64,000 bases of DNA, taken from assembly GCF_001957125.1 (NCBI RefSeq), contig NZ_MPHJ01000001.1, forward strand, positions 156,831 to 220,830, given 5' to 3'. Positions 46,200 through 54,348 of this stretch are shown here, in pieces. The notes below the pieces were generated by a model, which worked only from the letters and a program-made list of their open reading frames with translations, was not told where the DNA came from and ran no database searches. The DNA comes from Shewanella sp. UCD-KL12 (GTDB taxonomy: Bacteria > Pseudomonadota > Gammaproteobacteria > Enterobacterales > Shewanellaceae). The first letter of the stretch is position 1; each line of letters opens with the position of its first letter. Both the position numbers and the translations under genes were made by a program.

Positions 46200-46423
46200 T
46201 ATTTTATGCCTCCTTGTTGACCTTTGGGCTAGAAATATAAAGCTTGATTACTTTTAGTATGGGGTATATTTCAATGAAATATTATTTGGCGTTGTTAGAA
46301 TTTTAAGCTCTTAAATAAGTCGTTGATATTTCTCTTGTTAACTGAAATTAACGGAGAAGCTTCAAAATTACAATTGAATCAAACTCAACTAAACTGCAGA
46401 TAGGCCCCTTGAAGAGGTAATTT

Positions 46424-47167
46424 ATGCTTCATAAGTCTTATTCGCTGTTTTGCCTTATATCCATTTGGGCACTGTTAATTGTGCTACCAGCACACTCAGA
46501 AACAATCGAGATAGCTGCTGAAGATGATTGGGTTCCTTATGCCCAAGCTGATGGTACAGGCCTAGCCAATGAAATTATTATCGCTGCTTTTCAAAGTGTA
46601 GATATTAGTATTATTTTTCGAGTCATGCCCTATGCGAGAGCCTTGTCCTATATTGAACATGGGAAAATCATCGCCGCGTTTAATGTGCCACTAGATGCTC
46701 AAAGTAACGAAAAGTATATCCTCGGTGAGGAGAAGTTATTTGATGCTGTGTCAGCCTATTATTATTGTAGTGATAAACAGGTGACGATTATGAATAGGGA
46801 GCAGCTCCTCAATCATGAGGTTGTCGGTGTGGTTAGAGGGTATGGTTATGGCGACCATTATCTATCTTTAGTAAAAGAGGGACATATCCTTGAAGAGATA
46901 GCTAACTCTGAAGTGGATAACTTAAGAAACCTTGCATTAGGGCGCATAGACTTCACTATCATTTATGATAAAACCGCCAATATTTTAGTTCAACAGCTGC
47001 AACTTGAGTCTAAAATTAGGTTCGGTTTTGAAAATGAAACGACGGCCATCTATCTCGCATTTTCCAGAACCCATCCACAGGGGTTGTATTACTCGCAGCA
47101 GTTTGATCTTGGGATGAAGCGCATTAGGCTCAATGGGGTTTACCAAAAAATAATGGATAGTTATTAG
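46424..47167 (+). CDS. Periplasmic solute-binding protein, family 3 (orphan)
   Basis: 247 aa, signal peptide to about residue 25 (LLIVLPAHSET). Typical features: IAAEDDWVPYAQADGTGLANE at the start of the mature protein, RVMPYARALSYIEHGK, and the lobe-crossing NHEVVGVVRGYGYGDHYL. Such proteins lacking transporter partners are frequent in Shewanella and Vibrio. The ligand cannot be told. Divergent from the related gene at 45408 across 224 bp. Confidence 0.8.
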   Translation: MLHKSYSLFCLISIWALLIVLPAHSETIEIAAEDDWVPYAQADGTGLANEIIIAAFQSVDISIIFRVMPYARALSYIEHGKIIAAFNVPLDAQSNEKYILGEEKLFDAVSAYYYCSDKQVTIMNREQLLNHEVVGVVRGYGYGDHYLSLVKEGHILEEIANSEVDNLRNLALGRIDFTIIYDKTANILVQQLQLESKIRFGFENETTAIYLAFSRTHPQGLYYSQQFDLGMKRIRLNGVYQKIMDSY

Positions 47168-47236
47168 GGGCTAATATCACTCCTTTTAATGCTTGTTTCA
47201 TTATATGTCGATTCACTTTTATGGAACTAATAACGT

Positions 47237-48946
47237 TTAAACTTGACCTGAACGGATCTCTTTTTGAAGTGCAGCCCAACTTATCACGCCAACAATATTG
47301 TCTTTGTGGCCTTGATAAATATATACCTCACCACGACGATGTTTAGATAATATTTGGTAGACTTCATTCAGCGTTGCAGTATCAGCTAGCCCCTCTATGG
47401 AGTGACGTGTCAGTGTGGTGGTATCATCTGTGAACTGTAATTCCAGCTGCAACATTTGAATATCGCCAAAAGTATTTCTAGCAAGGACTGAGCGGCCTTC
47501 TGCACGCTTTAGCACTTCCAATAGCAACTCATCATTGTCACGGACGATAACAAATCGTGTATTCATCAGGGCGCGAACGCCTGTTTTCATTAAGCCCTGC
47601 TTCACCGGAGAGACTTTATAGCCTAGCCCCATTATCTCTAACTGCTTATACAGGAGAGACTTTGAGTTAAATCCTTGGTGAGCAACCAGGAAAGCTGGGA
47701 TGCTGACAAACATGGCTGGTAAAATCATTGAAGCATTGTTTGTTAGTTCCAGTAGCGCAATGAGTGCTGCGAGAGGAGCGCCTAAGCAGACGCCCATCAT
47801 AGCTGTCATACCTATGATGGTATAAATGCCTATGTAAGGGTCTGTTGATGGGAAGATTGCCGCTGTAATAATGGCTAATATGGCGCCGATGAGCGCACCG
47901 ATGCCGAAGAGTGGCCCGATGATCCCCCCTGGAATACCGAGTCCTAATGCTGCAATCGTCGCAATAATTTTGCCAATAAGCAGGGCAATTAAAAACATCA
48001 ACCCAGGGTGTTCGCTTATCGCCCGCTCGATAGCGAGATCGCCACTGCCTAGTGCTTCAGGGAGAAATACACCAACAATGGTTGTGATCAATCCGGCGAG
48101 TAAAAGGCGGTAGATGAGCGGCCAATTTTGGCCAGTAGCGGTCACTTTTAATAAGCTGTAATTAAAGAGGGCGGCAGTGACACCGATCAAAACCCCCGTG
48201 ATGGCTAAAATAGGGTATTGGGATAGCGGAATTTGAATGACACCAATCTGTTCATACTCATGGATATTGCCAAATACTAGCTGACTCGATACTGCGCCAC
48301 ATATGGCTGAGATCATGATAGGGAAAAAATAATGCAGCTTGTATTCCCTTAAGATAACCTCAAAAACAAAGAAGACAGCGGCTAAAGGGGCGTTAAAGGT
48401 GGCAGCTATGCCTGCTGCAATGCCACTGGAGCACATTATGCGTACGCTATTATCTGGGAGGTTAAATTTTTCGGCTAAAACACTGGCGCTGACAGCCCCT
48501 AAATGTATTGCTGGTCCCTCACGGCCTACCGAAAAGTTAGTTGCTAAGGCAAAGAGTGCTTGAAAGAATTGGCCTGGAGCTGATTGGAGGGGCACCTTGC
48601 CATAATGAAGCTTAACTCGGTGTAAAACGTAGGCGATTCCCATACGTTTATAGCGTTTAGATCCCACTCGAGCGACTAGCCAGATTAAAAGTGCACCAAA
48701 CAGGGGTAAAAGCACTCGCCAGTCGTCAATGATCTCAGTAAACTCTAGCTCGCTGGTTTGAGTATAGTGATTAAGCCAGAGGAGTATCAGCCTAAATAGA
48801 ATAATGACACCGGAAGCGATAAGCGCAAATAGCAGAGCCAGCATACATAATTGTAAGCTGAGTTTGGGTTGAGACAGCTTATCTTTAAGCTCTGTTCTCA
48901 TATACATCTGGCATCGCGCGTAGCTGCTCTTTATTCTATTTTGCAC
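47237..48946 (-). CDS. ClC-family chloride channel/transporter with C-terminal CBS-like region
   Basis: Membrane protein with about ten hydrophobic helices and a C-terminal regulatory domain of two CBS-like modules (ALMNTRFVIVRDNDELLLEV and GEVYIYQGHKDNIVGVISW). The gating-glutamate motif GREGPAIHLG and the GIPGGIIGPLFGIG motif are present, while the canonical GSGIPE loop is replaced by YGKVPLQSAPGQF, a pattern of the CBS-bearing bacterial subfamily. The start is taken as GTG 48946 with AGGAAGG five bases upstream; ATGs at 48907, 48901 and 48991 are alternatives. Channel versus Cl-/H+ exchange cannot be decided. Confidence 0.88.
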   Translation of the reverse strand: MQNRIKSSYARCQMYMRTELKDKLSQPKLSLQLCMLALLFALIASGVIILFRLILLWLNHYTQTSELEFTEIIDDWRVLLPLFGALLIWLVARVGSKRYKRMGIAYVLHRVKLHYGKVPLQSAPGQFFQALFALATNFSVGREGPAIHLGAVSASVLAEKFNLPDNSVRIMCSSGIAAGIAATFNAPLAAVFFVFEVILREYKLHYFFPIMISAICGAVSSQLVFGNIHEYEQIGVIQIPLSQYPILAITGVLIGVTAALFNYSLLKVTATGQNWPLIYRLLLAGLITTIVGVFLPEALGSGDLAIERAISEHPGLMFLIALLIGKIIATIAALGLGIPGGIIGPLFGIGALIGAILAIITAAIFPSTDPYIGIYTIIGMTAMMGVCLGAPLAALIALLELTNNASMILPAMFVSIPAFLVAHQGFNSKSLLYKQLEIMGLGYKVSPVKQGLMKTGVRALMNTRFVIVRDNDELLLEVLKRAEGRSVLARNTFGDIQMLQLELQFTDDTTTLTRHSIEGLADTATLNEVYQILSKHRRGEVYIYQGHKDNIVGVISWAALQKEIRSGQV

Positions 48947-49033
48947 CGGAGCCTTCCTGGAATTCCATTGCCAGCCACCATATCTAGGCATGGGGCTATT
49001 TTACATTGTATTGATTTAAGAGGTTGTTAGTTC

Positions 49034-49948
49034 ATGGCTAATTTTCATCGTTGGCTCGACCGTGTTCAAGTGAGGGAGCGCAAGCTCAGGCCATCGAGTA
49101 TCTATCTACTTTTGCTTGTTACCGTCGCATTTACATTAGGTGTACTTAGTTATGATGTTTGGACTGAGGCAAACCAACCTGTGGTGAAGAGTAACACAGA
49201 AGCCATTGAAAAATTGAGTAAACAGCTGAATAATCAAGCTCAAGTTCTCGCGTCTAGAAACCTTGAACTTGCATTGGCCGAAGAAACAAATGACGAGATG
49301 CAAGGGCTGTTTGCTAAGCAACATATAAAAGAGCAAGAGCTAGTCAGAGAGCTGGCCTTTTATCGCAGTATTATGGCTCCAGAAAATAATGCCGATGGTG
49401 TCGCCATTCATGGTTTAGAGCTATCTGAAAACCTGCTGCCCGATCATTACCGACTTAAACTTATTTTAACTCAGCTACAAAAACGTAAACAATCGCTGAA
49501 AGGGAGAGCTGAGTTTACTTTCATTGGCCTGCAAGACGGTCAGTTTGTAGAGCTTTCACTGGAGTCTGTCTCTGTAGACAAACAGCTCGCTTTTCAGTTC
49601 CGCTATTTTCAAGTGTTAGAGAGTGAGGTGACTTTCCCGGTAGGCTTTGAGCTGTCTAGGGTGATAGCTAAAGTTAACGTTCCTTCCAGTCGATGGACTA
49701 AAGGTTCTCAAGCTGAGATGGAGTTTCCTGCATCAGAGTTATTACCGGTTACTGAGCCGATTAGCGCAGAGGAGGTAATTGTTGAGGATATTGAGGCTGA
49801 AATTGAGGTTAAACCTGGGCAAAGCTTACCTTCAATTCAGCAAGTCACAACGCCAGATGAAGCACTAGCGACTGAGGTCAATCAGACCGATGTAGCAACG
49901 CAGAGTAATGACTCCTTAGATAAAGGCCAAGATAAACCTATTCAGTGA
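49034..49948 (+). CDS. DUF6776 family membrane-anchored protein
   Basis: 304 aa: a short basic N-terminus, one transmembrane helix ([20 protein letters not shown], about 22-41), a coiled-coil segment ([20 protein letters not shown]), then a globular periplasmic domain with [12 protein letters not shown] and [11 protein letters not shown], the family signature as I recall it. An acidic low-complexity tail closes the protein. Function unknown. It is divergent from the ClC gene and 115 bp upstream of erpA. Confidence 0.75.
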   Translation: MANFHRWLDRVQVRERKLRPSSIYLLLLVTVAFTLGVLSYDVWTEANQPVVKSNTEAIEKLSKQLNNQAQVLASRNLELALAEETNDEMQGLFAKQHIKEQELVRELAFYRSIMAPENNADGVAIHGLELSENLLPDHYRLKLILTQLQKRKQSLKGRAEFTFIGLQDGQFVELSLESVSVDKQLAFQFRYFQVLESEVTFPVGFELSRVIAKVNVPSSRWTKGSQAEMEFPASELLPVTEPISAEEVIVEDIEAEIEVKPGQSLPSIQQVTTPDEALATEVNQTDVATQSNDSLDKGQDKPIQ

Positions 49949-50063
49949 TTTCATATACTGGTGTTATTATTTATCACAGAAACTAAATGAGCAGGGGTTA
50001 TTACTTGAACAAATTGGTCAGGTATTGGATAATCCCGCAAAGAAATTAGATGTAGAGGTTCTC

Positions 50064-50438
50064 ATGACTGAACAAACAGCTGAACAAGCGACAGAGCAAG
50101 CTGATGATGCGTTGCCGATTCAATTTACCGATGCGGCAGCTTCAAAAGTAAAAACGCTGCTTGATGAAGAGGAAAACGATGCACTGAAGCTTCGTGTTTA
50201 CGTTACCGGTGGTGGGTGTTCTGGCTTTCAGTATGGCTTCACTTTTGATGAGAAAGTGAACGAAGGTGACTTTACCGTTGAGAAGCAGGGGGTCCAACTG
50301 GTTGTTGATCCTATGAGCTTACAGTACCTTGTTGGTGGTGAAGTTGATTATACCTCTGGCTTAGAAGGTTCTCGCTTTTTTGTGAAAAACCCTAATGCAA
50401 CAACAACTTGTGGTTGTGGTGCGAGCTTCTCTGTATAA
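50064..50438 (+). CDS. erpA: Iron-sulfur cluster insertion protein ErpA
   Basis: A-type carrier delivering Fe-S clusters, needed for the isoprenoid enzymes IspG/IspH. 124 aa from ATG 50064 (GAGG six bases upstream). The three ligand cysteines are Cys52 ([13 protein letters not shown]) and Cys116/Cys118 ([12 protein letters not shown]). The N-terminal extension is Glu/Ala-rich. The longer frame from 50025 lacks an RBS. Confidence 0.96.
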   Translation: MTEQTAEQATEQADDALPIQFTDAAASKVKTLLDEEENDALKLRVYVTGGGCSGFQYGFTFDEKVNEGDFTVEKQGVQLVVDPMSLQYLVGGEVDYTSGLEGSRFFVKNPNATTTCGCGASFSV

Positions 50439-50467
50439 GCACTCTGTTGCTTTATAGAAAATAATTT

Positions 50468-50502
50468 TAAAAAAGCCAGTTGCTTTGCAACTGGCTTTTT
50501 TT
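50468..50502 (+). terminator. Rho-independent terminator of erpA
   Basis: AGCCAGTTGC (50474-50483) and GCAACTGGCT (50487-50496) form a perfect 10-bp stem with a TTT loop; A-run before and T-run after make it bidirectional, also serving the convergent membrane-protein gene. Confidence 0.92.
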
Positions 50503-50522
50503 GTTTTACTGCATCTCGCTGC

Positions 50523-50972
50523 TTAACTCATAATGTTCATATTGATCTTAGTGTGAAAGTAGGCTTTTACTTTAGGCGTAAAGGCTATCCACACTTGCAA
50601 CATTGCCAGTAAAATCAGTAAACCAAAGATGATGTAATCGGGGATCTTTCCTTCTAATGCTCCGAGCTGAAACGTCGAGGGATTACCTACAAGCAAGTTA
50701 TCAGGATCATACAGAAAGATAGGCAATACACTGACCAGTACCAGCTGGAGTACCGTATAGCCCTGAAGGAAGTACATTGCTGTACGTTGGCGGCCCAGAA
50801 TTGCTATCACCATGATTAAGGTCAGTACGCAAAAAAGTACCCCCTGTTTTGCCATGATGCCACTGATTGATGCAATAGCAAAAAAAGCACAAAGTGCTGC
50901 AAGGCGCTTTGGTAACGGCGATTTAACTTCTGTTTGGCTTGTTGTAGCAGACTCACTCTGAACGTTACTCAA
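50523..50972 (-). CDS. Four-helix inner-membrane protein of unknown function
   Basis: 149 aa. A polar N-terminus (SNVQSESATTSQTEVKSPLP) is followed by about four hydrophobic segments (LAALCAFFAIASISGIMA, VLFCVLTLIMVIAILG, VLQLVLVSVLPIFLY, YIIFGLLILLAMLQVWIAF). No motif points to a function. Convergent with erpA; a MITE-like element starts 46 bp upstream of its start codon and may influence its promoter. Confidence 0.75.
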   Translation of the reverse strand: MSNVQSESATTSQTEVKSPLPKRLAALCAFFAIASISGIMAKQGVLFCVLTLIMVIAILGRQRTAMYFLQGYTVLQLVLVSVLPIFLYDPDNLLVGNPSTFQLGALEGKIPDYIIFGLLILLAMLQVWIAFTPKVKAYFHTKINMNIMS

Positions 50973-51018
50973 GCTATATCTCCCATTTTTCTCTGATTAA
51001 TCAACGCAGAGCGATACT

Positions 51019-51333
51019 ATACCAATCGGCATAAAGGTGTGATCGCTCAGCGAGATATTAGCGCTTCAGAGGCAAAGTCATTAATTGCTCCTGCATTAAT
51101 GACATTCAGAACATCCATGTTCTTTGCAACGAGTGAAGCGCATAGTTATTCTACGCTCTAGCTCGTTAACACAGCATATGAAGCGCTAAAACTTGCCTTT
51201 CAGGAGTGTTTTTGGCCGCCTACTTCTTCGTTGAATAGCCTTCACAAGGGAATAACCATTCCATCAGCTACTCGCCTTGAATTAGTTGCCAAAAAGCACT
51301 CTGAGTAGATCACTTTCTTATGCTGATTGGTAT
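51019..51333. mobile_element. MITE-like element, copy 2
   Basis: A 315-bp non-coding element has terminal inverted repeats ATACCAATCGGCAT (51019-51032) and ATGCTGATTGGTAT (51320-51333), one mismatch. Read on the minus strand it aligns along its whole length with the element at 42230: CCAAAAACACTCCTG, GTTTTAGCGCTTC, then GTAGAATAACTATG. It carries about 50 extra bases in its middle. The right end supplies the first base of the stop codon of the DUF2750 gene. Confidence 0.82.
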
Positions 51334-51704
51334 TAGTGGCGCTGCTTAGGGGTTAAACGTTGCTCAAGTTCGTAAGGAGGAATAACCACCCCAAGGTCTT
51401 CCTGAACTGGGAAGATAGCAACAAATAGATCATCATCTTGCATGCCTGGAACCCAACGTTCTAGCCACTCTGCAACAGGGATAGCCAGTGGAATACAGCT
51501 TTCCCAATCATCAACTGCCCACAACTTAGCAGCCTCTTCACTTGGCCACATAGGAATACAGTCTTCCTCTTCAGTAGTAAGCATCACGCAGCCATCATCA
51601 TCTTGAAGTGTCCACAGGGTCTTTTCTGCTTTTGCCTGCTCAACAAGATAATCGTAGCGGGCTTCTGGTGTCATCTGGCTTGCATCTTTGGCATTCTTGC
51701 TCAT
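51333..51704 (-). CDS. DUF2750 family protein
   Basis: 123 aa cytosolic acidic protein. Family pattern: RYDYLVEQAKAEKTLWTLQD, then EEDCIPMWPSEEAAKLWA and ESCIPLAIPVAEWLERWVPG. Function unknown. The stop codon straddles the edge of the adjacent MITE-like element, so the native C-terminus may have been altered by the insertion. Confidence 0.88.
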   Translation of the reverse strand: MSKNAKDASQMTPEARYDYLVEQAKAEKTLWTLQDDDGCVMLTTEEEDCIPMWPSEEAAKLWAVDDWESCIPLAIPVAEWLERWVPGMQDDDLFVAIFPVQEDLGVVIPPYELEQRLTPKQRH

Positions 51705-51838
51705 GGTTATCTCATCTTAATCAGGATTACTGTGTGCTAGTACAACTTGCTGTGTACTACTCTAATGGCGGGATCATACCATTTCAGTGACAGGATATAG
51801 AGCAGATTTTTACTCGATAGGAAAAATGGGAGTTATCT

Positions 51839-51864
51839 GCTGGCTTCGTTTAAATGAAGCCAGC
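51839..51864 (-). terminator. Stem-loop after aqpZ
   Basis: GCTGGCTTC (51839-51847) and GAAGCCAGC (51856-51864) form a perfect 9-bp stem with an 8-nt loop, 27 bp after the aqpZ stop. There is no T-run. A second perfect palindrome, GCGCTAAATTTAGCGC (51882-51897), spans the stop codon itself. Confidence 0.45.
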
Positions 51865-51890
51865 GAAGAGAAGGGCGCTATGCGCTAAAT

Positions 51891-52589
51891 TTAGCGCGCT
51901 TTACTGTTGAAAAACTTATAGATAAAGCCCGCGATGATAGCCCCTGCAATGGGGGCAACCCAAAATAGCCATAATTGAGATAATGCCCAATCACCCACAA
52001 AAACAGCAGGGCCTGTACTACGAGCTGGGTTCACGGAGGTATTTGTGACTGGAATACTGATCAAATGAATGAGGGTAAGTCCAAGTCCGATTGCTATCGG
52101 GGCAAAGCCTTTCGGCGCTCTGTCATCTGTAGCGCCTAAGATGATCAAGAGGAAGAAGAGCGTCATGACAATTTCAGTGACTAAGGCAGAGGTCATGGTA
52201 TAACCACCCGGTGAGTGCTCTGCGAAGCCATTTGATGCAAAACCATCGGCTAAGCTAAAGTCGGTATTACCAGATGCAATGATAAATAAGATCCCTGCAC
52301 CAGCGATAGCACCAGTAACTTGAGCGATAATATAGGGCAGAAGCTCTTTAGCTGGGAATCGTCCGCCAGCCCATAGACCAAATGAAACTGCAGGGTTAAG
52401 GTGGCAACCAGAAATATGGCCAATGGCAAATGCCATTGTCAGTACGGTGAGACCAAAAGCAAAGGAGGCACCGAGTAGGCCTATACCGATATCGGGGAAG
52501 TTTGCTGCTAGTACTGCGCTACCACAGCCGCCAAGTACGAGCCAAAGTGTACCGATGAATTCGGCCGCCATTTTTTGAGATATGTTCAT
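51891..52589 (-). CDS. aqpZ: Aquaporin Z
   Basis: Water channel of the MIP family, 232 aa, six transmembrane helices and two half-helices. The two NPA motifs are in [13 protein letters not shown] and [14 protein letters not shown]; the arginine after the second NPA belongs to the selectivity filter. The sequence starts [20 protein letters not shown], typical of AqpZ. No operon partner. Confidence 0.96.
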   Translation of the reverse strand: MNISQKMAAEFIGTLWLVLGGCGSAVLAANFPDIGIGLLGASFAFGLTVLTMAFAIGHISGCHLNPAVSFGLWAGGRFPAKELLPYIIAQVTGAIAGAGILFIIASGNTDFSLADGFASNGFAEHSPGGYTMTSALVTEIVMTLFFLLIILGATDDRAPKGFAPIAIGLGLTLIHLISIPVTNTSVNPARSTGPAVFVGDWALSQLWLFWVAPIAGAIIAGFIYKFFNSKAR

Positions 52590-52828
52590 AAACAGTTCCT
52601 TGTGTTTTAGCGCTCATTATCCATGTTAAAGAGTTTTTATTACCATTTGACTACTTTAAAGCTTAACAAGCGTTGAGCGAAATGAGTAGGTGTACTCTAC
52701 AGCTTCATCAAAAGATGGGAAGCTAATGTTGAACTGTTTACACAAAATGAGCTACATATCTGAAAGGGTGAGTGCTGATGTGAACGTTTTCACCCTTTTG
52801 GCTGGTTTATTACAGCTTGATACCGACT

Positions 52829-54235
52829 CTACTGCTTATGACGGTAGCGCTCAGCGGTTATCATTTCGATAAGTCTTGCCGCAATTTCGGTGTTGTCTAA
52901 ATGACCACTAAAGTGTTGCTGGCCTTTGCCATAAGCAAAAACTTGCACATCTATACCGTCATGACCACTGGTGGTCCACCCTGTATACGTTAGCTTGTCA
53001 ATCCGCTTTTTAATCAAGTCTTCAAGACGTTCGACTGCTTGATGGGACTTTAACTGAGTCATTAATTGCACTCTGAATATCTCTTGGGTTTCAGGGGACA
53101 TCTTAATGCCTATGCTGTTTGCCCAAAAGGAGGAGAAACTTTTTGGGGTATCGAGCAAAGATGGGCTTTTAACGAGTTGCTTAGCAACCTCCTCTGGGAG
53201 CTTGTTTACCTGTTTTAATAACTTCCCCTTCCATTGATATTTACCGCCACGCCCTAAAGTGAGCCCGCCTGTTGAGTGATCGGCAGTAGCGACAAGTAGA
53301 GTGTCTGGGTGGGTGTCGATATAGTGCTTTACTGTTTCCAATGTCTTAGCAAAATCATCCATTTCACTCATAGCACAAGCGATATCATTACTGTGACCAC
53401 ACCAATCTATCTGACTTGCTTCAACCATCATGACAAAGGGAGCTGATTGAGTGCCGAGTAATCTTAGCGCAGCGTGTGTCATGGCGTTAAGTCTGTACGG
53501 GTCATTGCTCCCAAGTGCTGCATCCATCCCAGATGGCGCAAATAGGCCGAGTGCCGGTAAGCTGTGTACACTGCTAAGGTCAGTTAACTTATTGATATAT
53601 TTATATCCCAAGGTTTGGAACTCTTTGGTTAAGTCTCTATCTTCTCGTTGAAAGTATTTAGTTCCTCCACCAAGCATTAGATCGGCAATTGGTTGACCAT
53701 TGATAAGATTCGTTAAATAACTATCGGCAATCTCATCATAGTTTCTGCGACTTTCATTGTGGGCTAAAAAGCTGGCTGGAGTGGCGTGGTTTATCTGGGA
53801 GGTCACCACGATAGCAGTGGTTTTTCCCATCTCTTTTGCCATCTCCATCATAGTGGGGAGTTTATCGTGTTGGTGATCAACCGATATTGCACCATTATAT
53901 GTTTTTACGCTGGTGGCCAAAGCCGTTGCTGATGCTGCGGAGTCAGTGACATAGGTATCGTCATCGGGGTAGGTGCTGGACATACCCACGAGAAGATGAT
54001 CGAAGATCGTTTTCTCTACAGGCTTTGTATCGGGTCTATCGGAGAAGTATCGGTATGCACTGGTATAAGCGGGTCCCATGCCATCACCTATCAGGTAGAT
54101 AATATTTTTAGGAAGCTCCTCCTCGGCTATAGTTATCTGCTCGTTAGACCACGCGAGTGTACTCAGGCTGGCACTGAATAGGAGCAATGCACTAATGATA
54201 GGTGAAGGGGCAAGGCCTAATTTAACTGTTTTCAT
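52829..54235 (-). CDS. Alkaline phosphatase (PhoA family)
   Basis: Periplasmic zinc/magnesium phosphomonoesterase of 468 aa. A signal peptide ends near STLAWSNEQ. The first metal motif is NIIYLIGDGMGPAYTSAYR, and the phosphorylated serine is in YVTDSAASATALATSVKTYN (near residue 100). Later blocks: ASQIDWCGHSNDIACAMSEM (metal ligands) and TADHSTGGLTLG. The start is ATG 54235, with GGAG six bases upstream; the longer frame to 54283 lacks an RBS. It is in line with, and downstream of, the S9 peptidase and TonB receptor genes. Confidence 0.92.
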   Translation of the reverse strand: MKTVKLGLAPSPIISALLLFSASLSTLAWSNEQITIAEEELPKNIIYLIGDGMGPAYTSAYRYFSDRPDTKPVEKTIFDHLLVGMSSTYPDDDTYVTDSAASATALATSVKTYNGAISVDHQHDKLPTMMEMAKEMGKTTAIVVTSQINHATPASFLAHNESRRNYDEIADSYLTNLINGQPIADLMLGGGTKYFQREDRDLTKEFQTLGYKYINKLTDLSSVHSLPALGLFAPSGMDAALGSNDPYRLNAMTHAALRLLGTQSAPFVMMVEASQIDWCGHSNDIACAMSEMDDFAKTLETVKHYIDTHPDTLLVATADHSTGGLTLGRGGKYQWKGKLLKQVNKLPEEVAKQLVKSPSLLDTPKSFSSFWANSIGIKMSPETQEIFRVQLMTQLKSHQAVERLEDLIKKRIDKLTYTGWTTSGHDGIDVQVFAYGKGQQHFSGHLDNTEIAARLIEMITAERYRHKQ

Positions 54236-54276
54236 CTTGGGCTCCGGTTTATAGAACGCAGGGAGTGGAAATTTGT

Positions 54277-54308
54277 TAAGCAAGCGGCTTATATGCGCCG
54301 CTTGCTTA
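54277..54308 (-). terminator. Stem-loop between the S9 peptidase and alkaline phosphatase genes
   Basis: TAAGCAAGCGGC (54277-54288) and GCCGCTTGCTTA (54297-54308) form a perfect 12-bp stem with an 8-nt loop, 40 bp after the peptidase stop. The following minus-strand bases (ACAAATTT) make only a weak T-run. Confidence 0.55.
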
Positions 54309-54348
54309 TCTTTAACTGAAATATGCAGTTGATTTTGTACTTGAGAGG

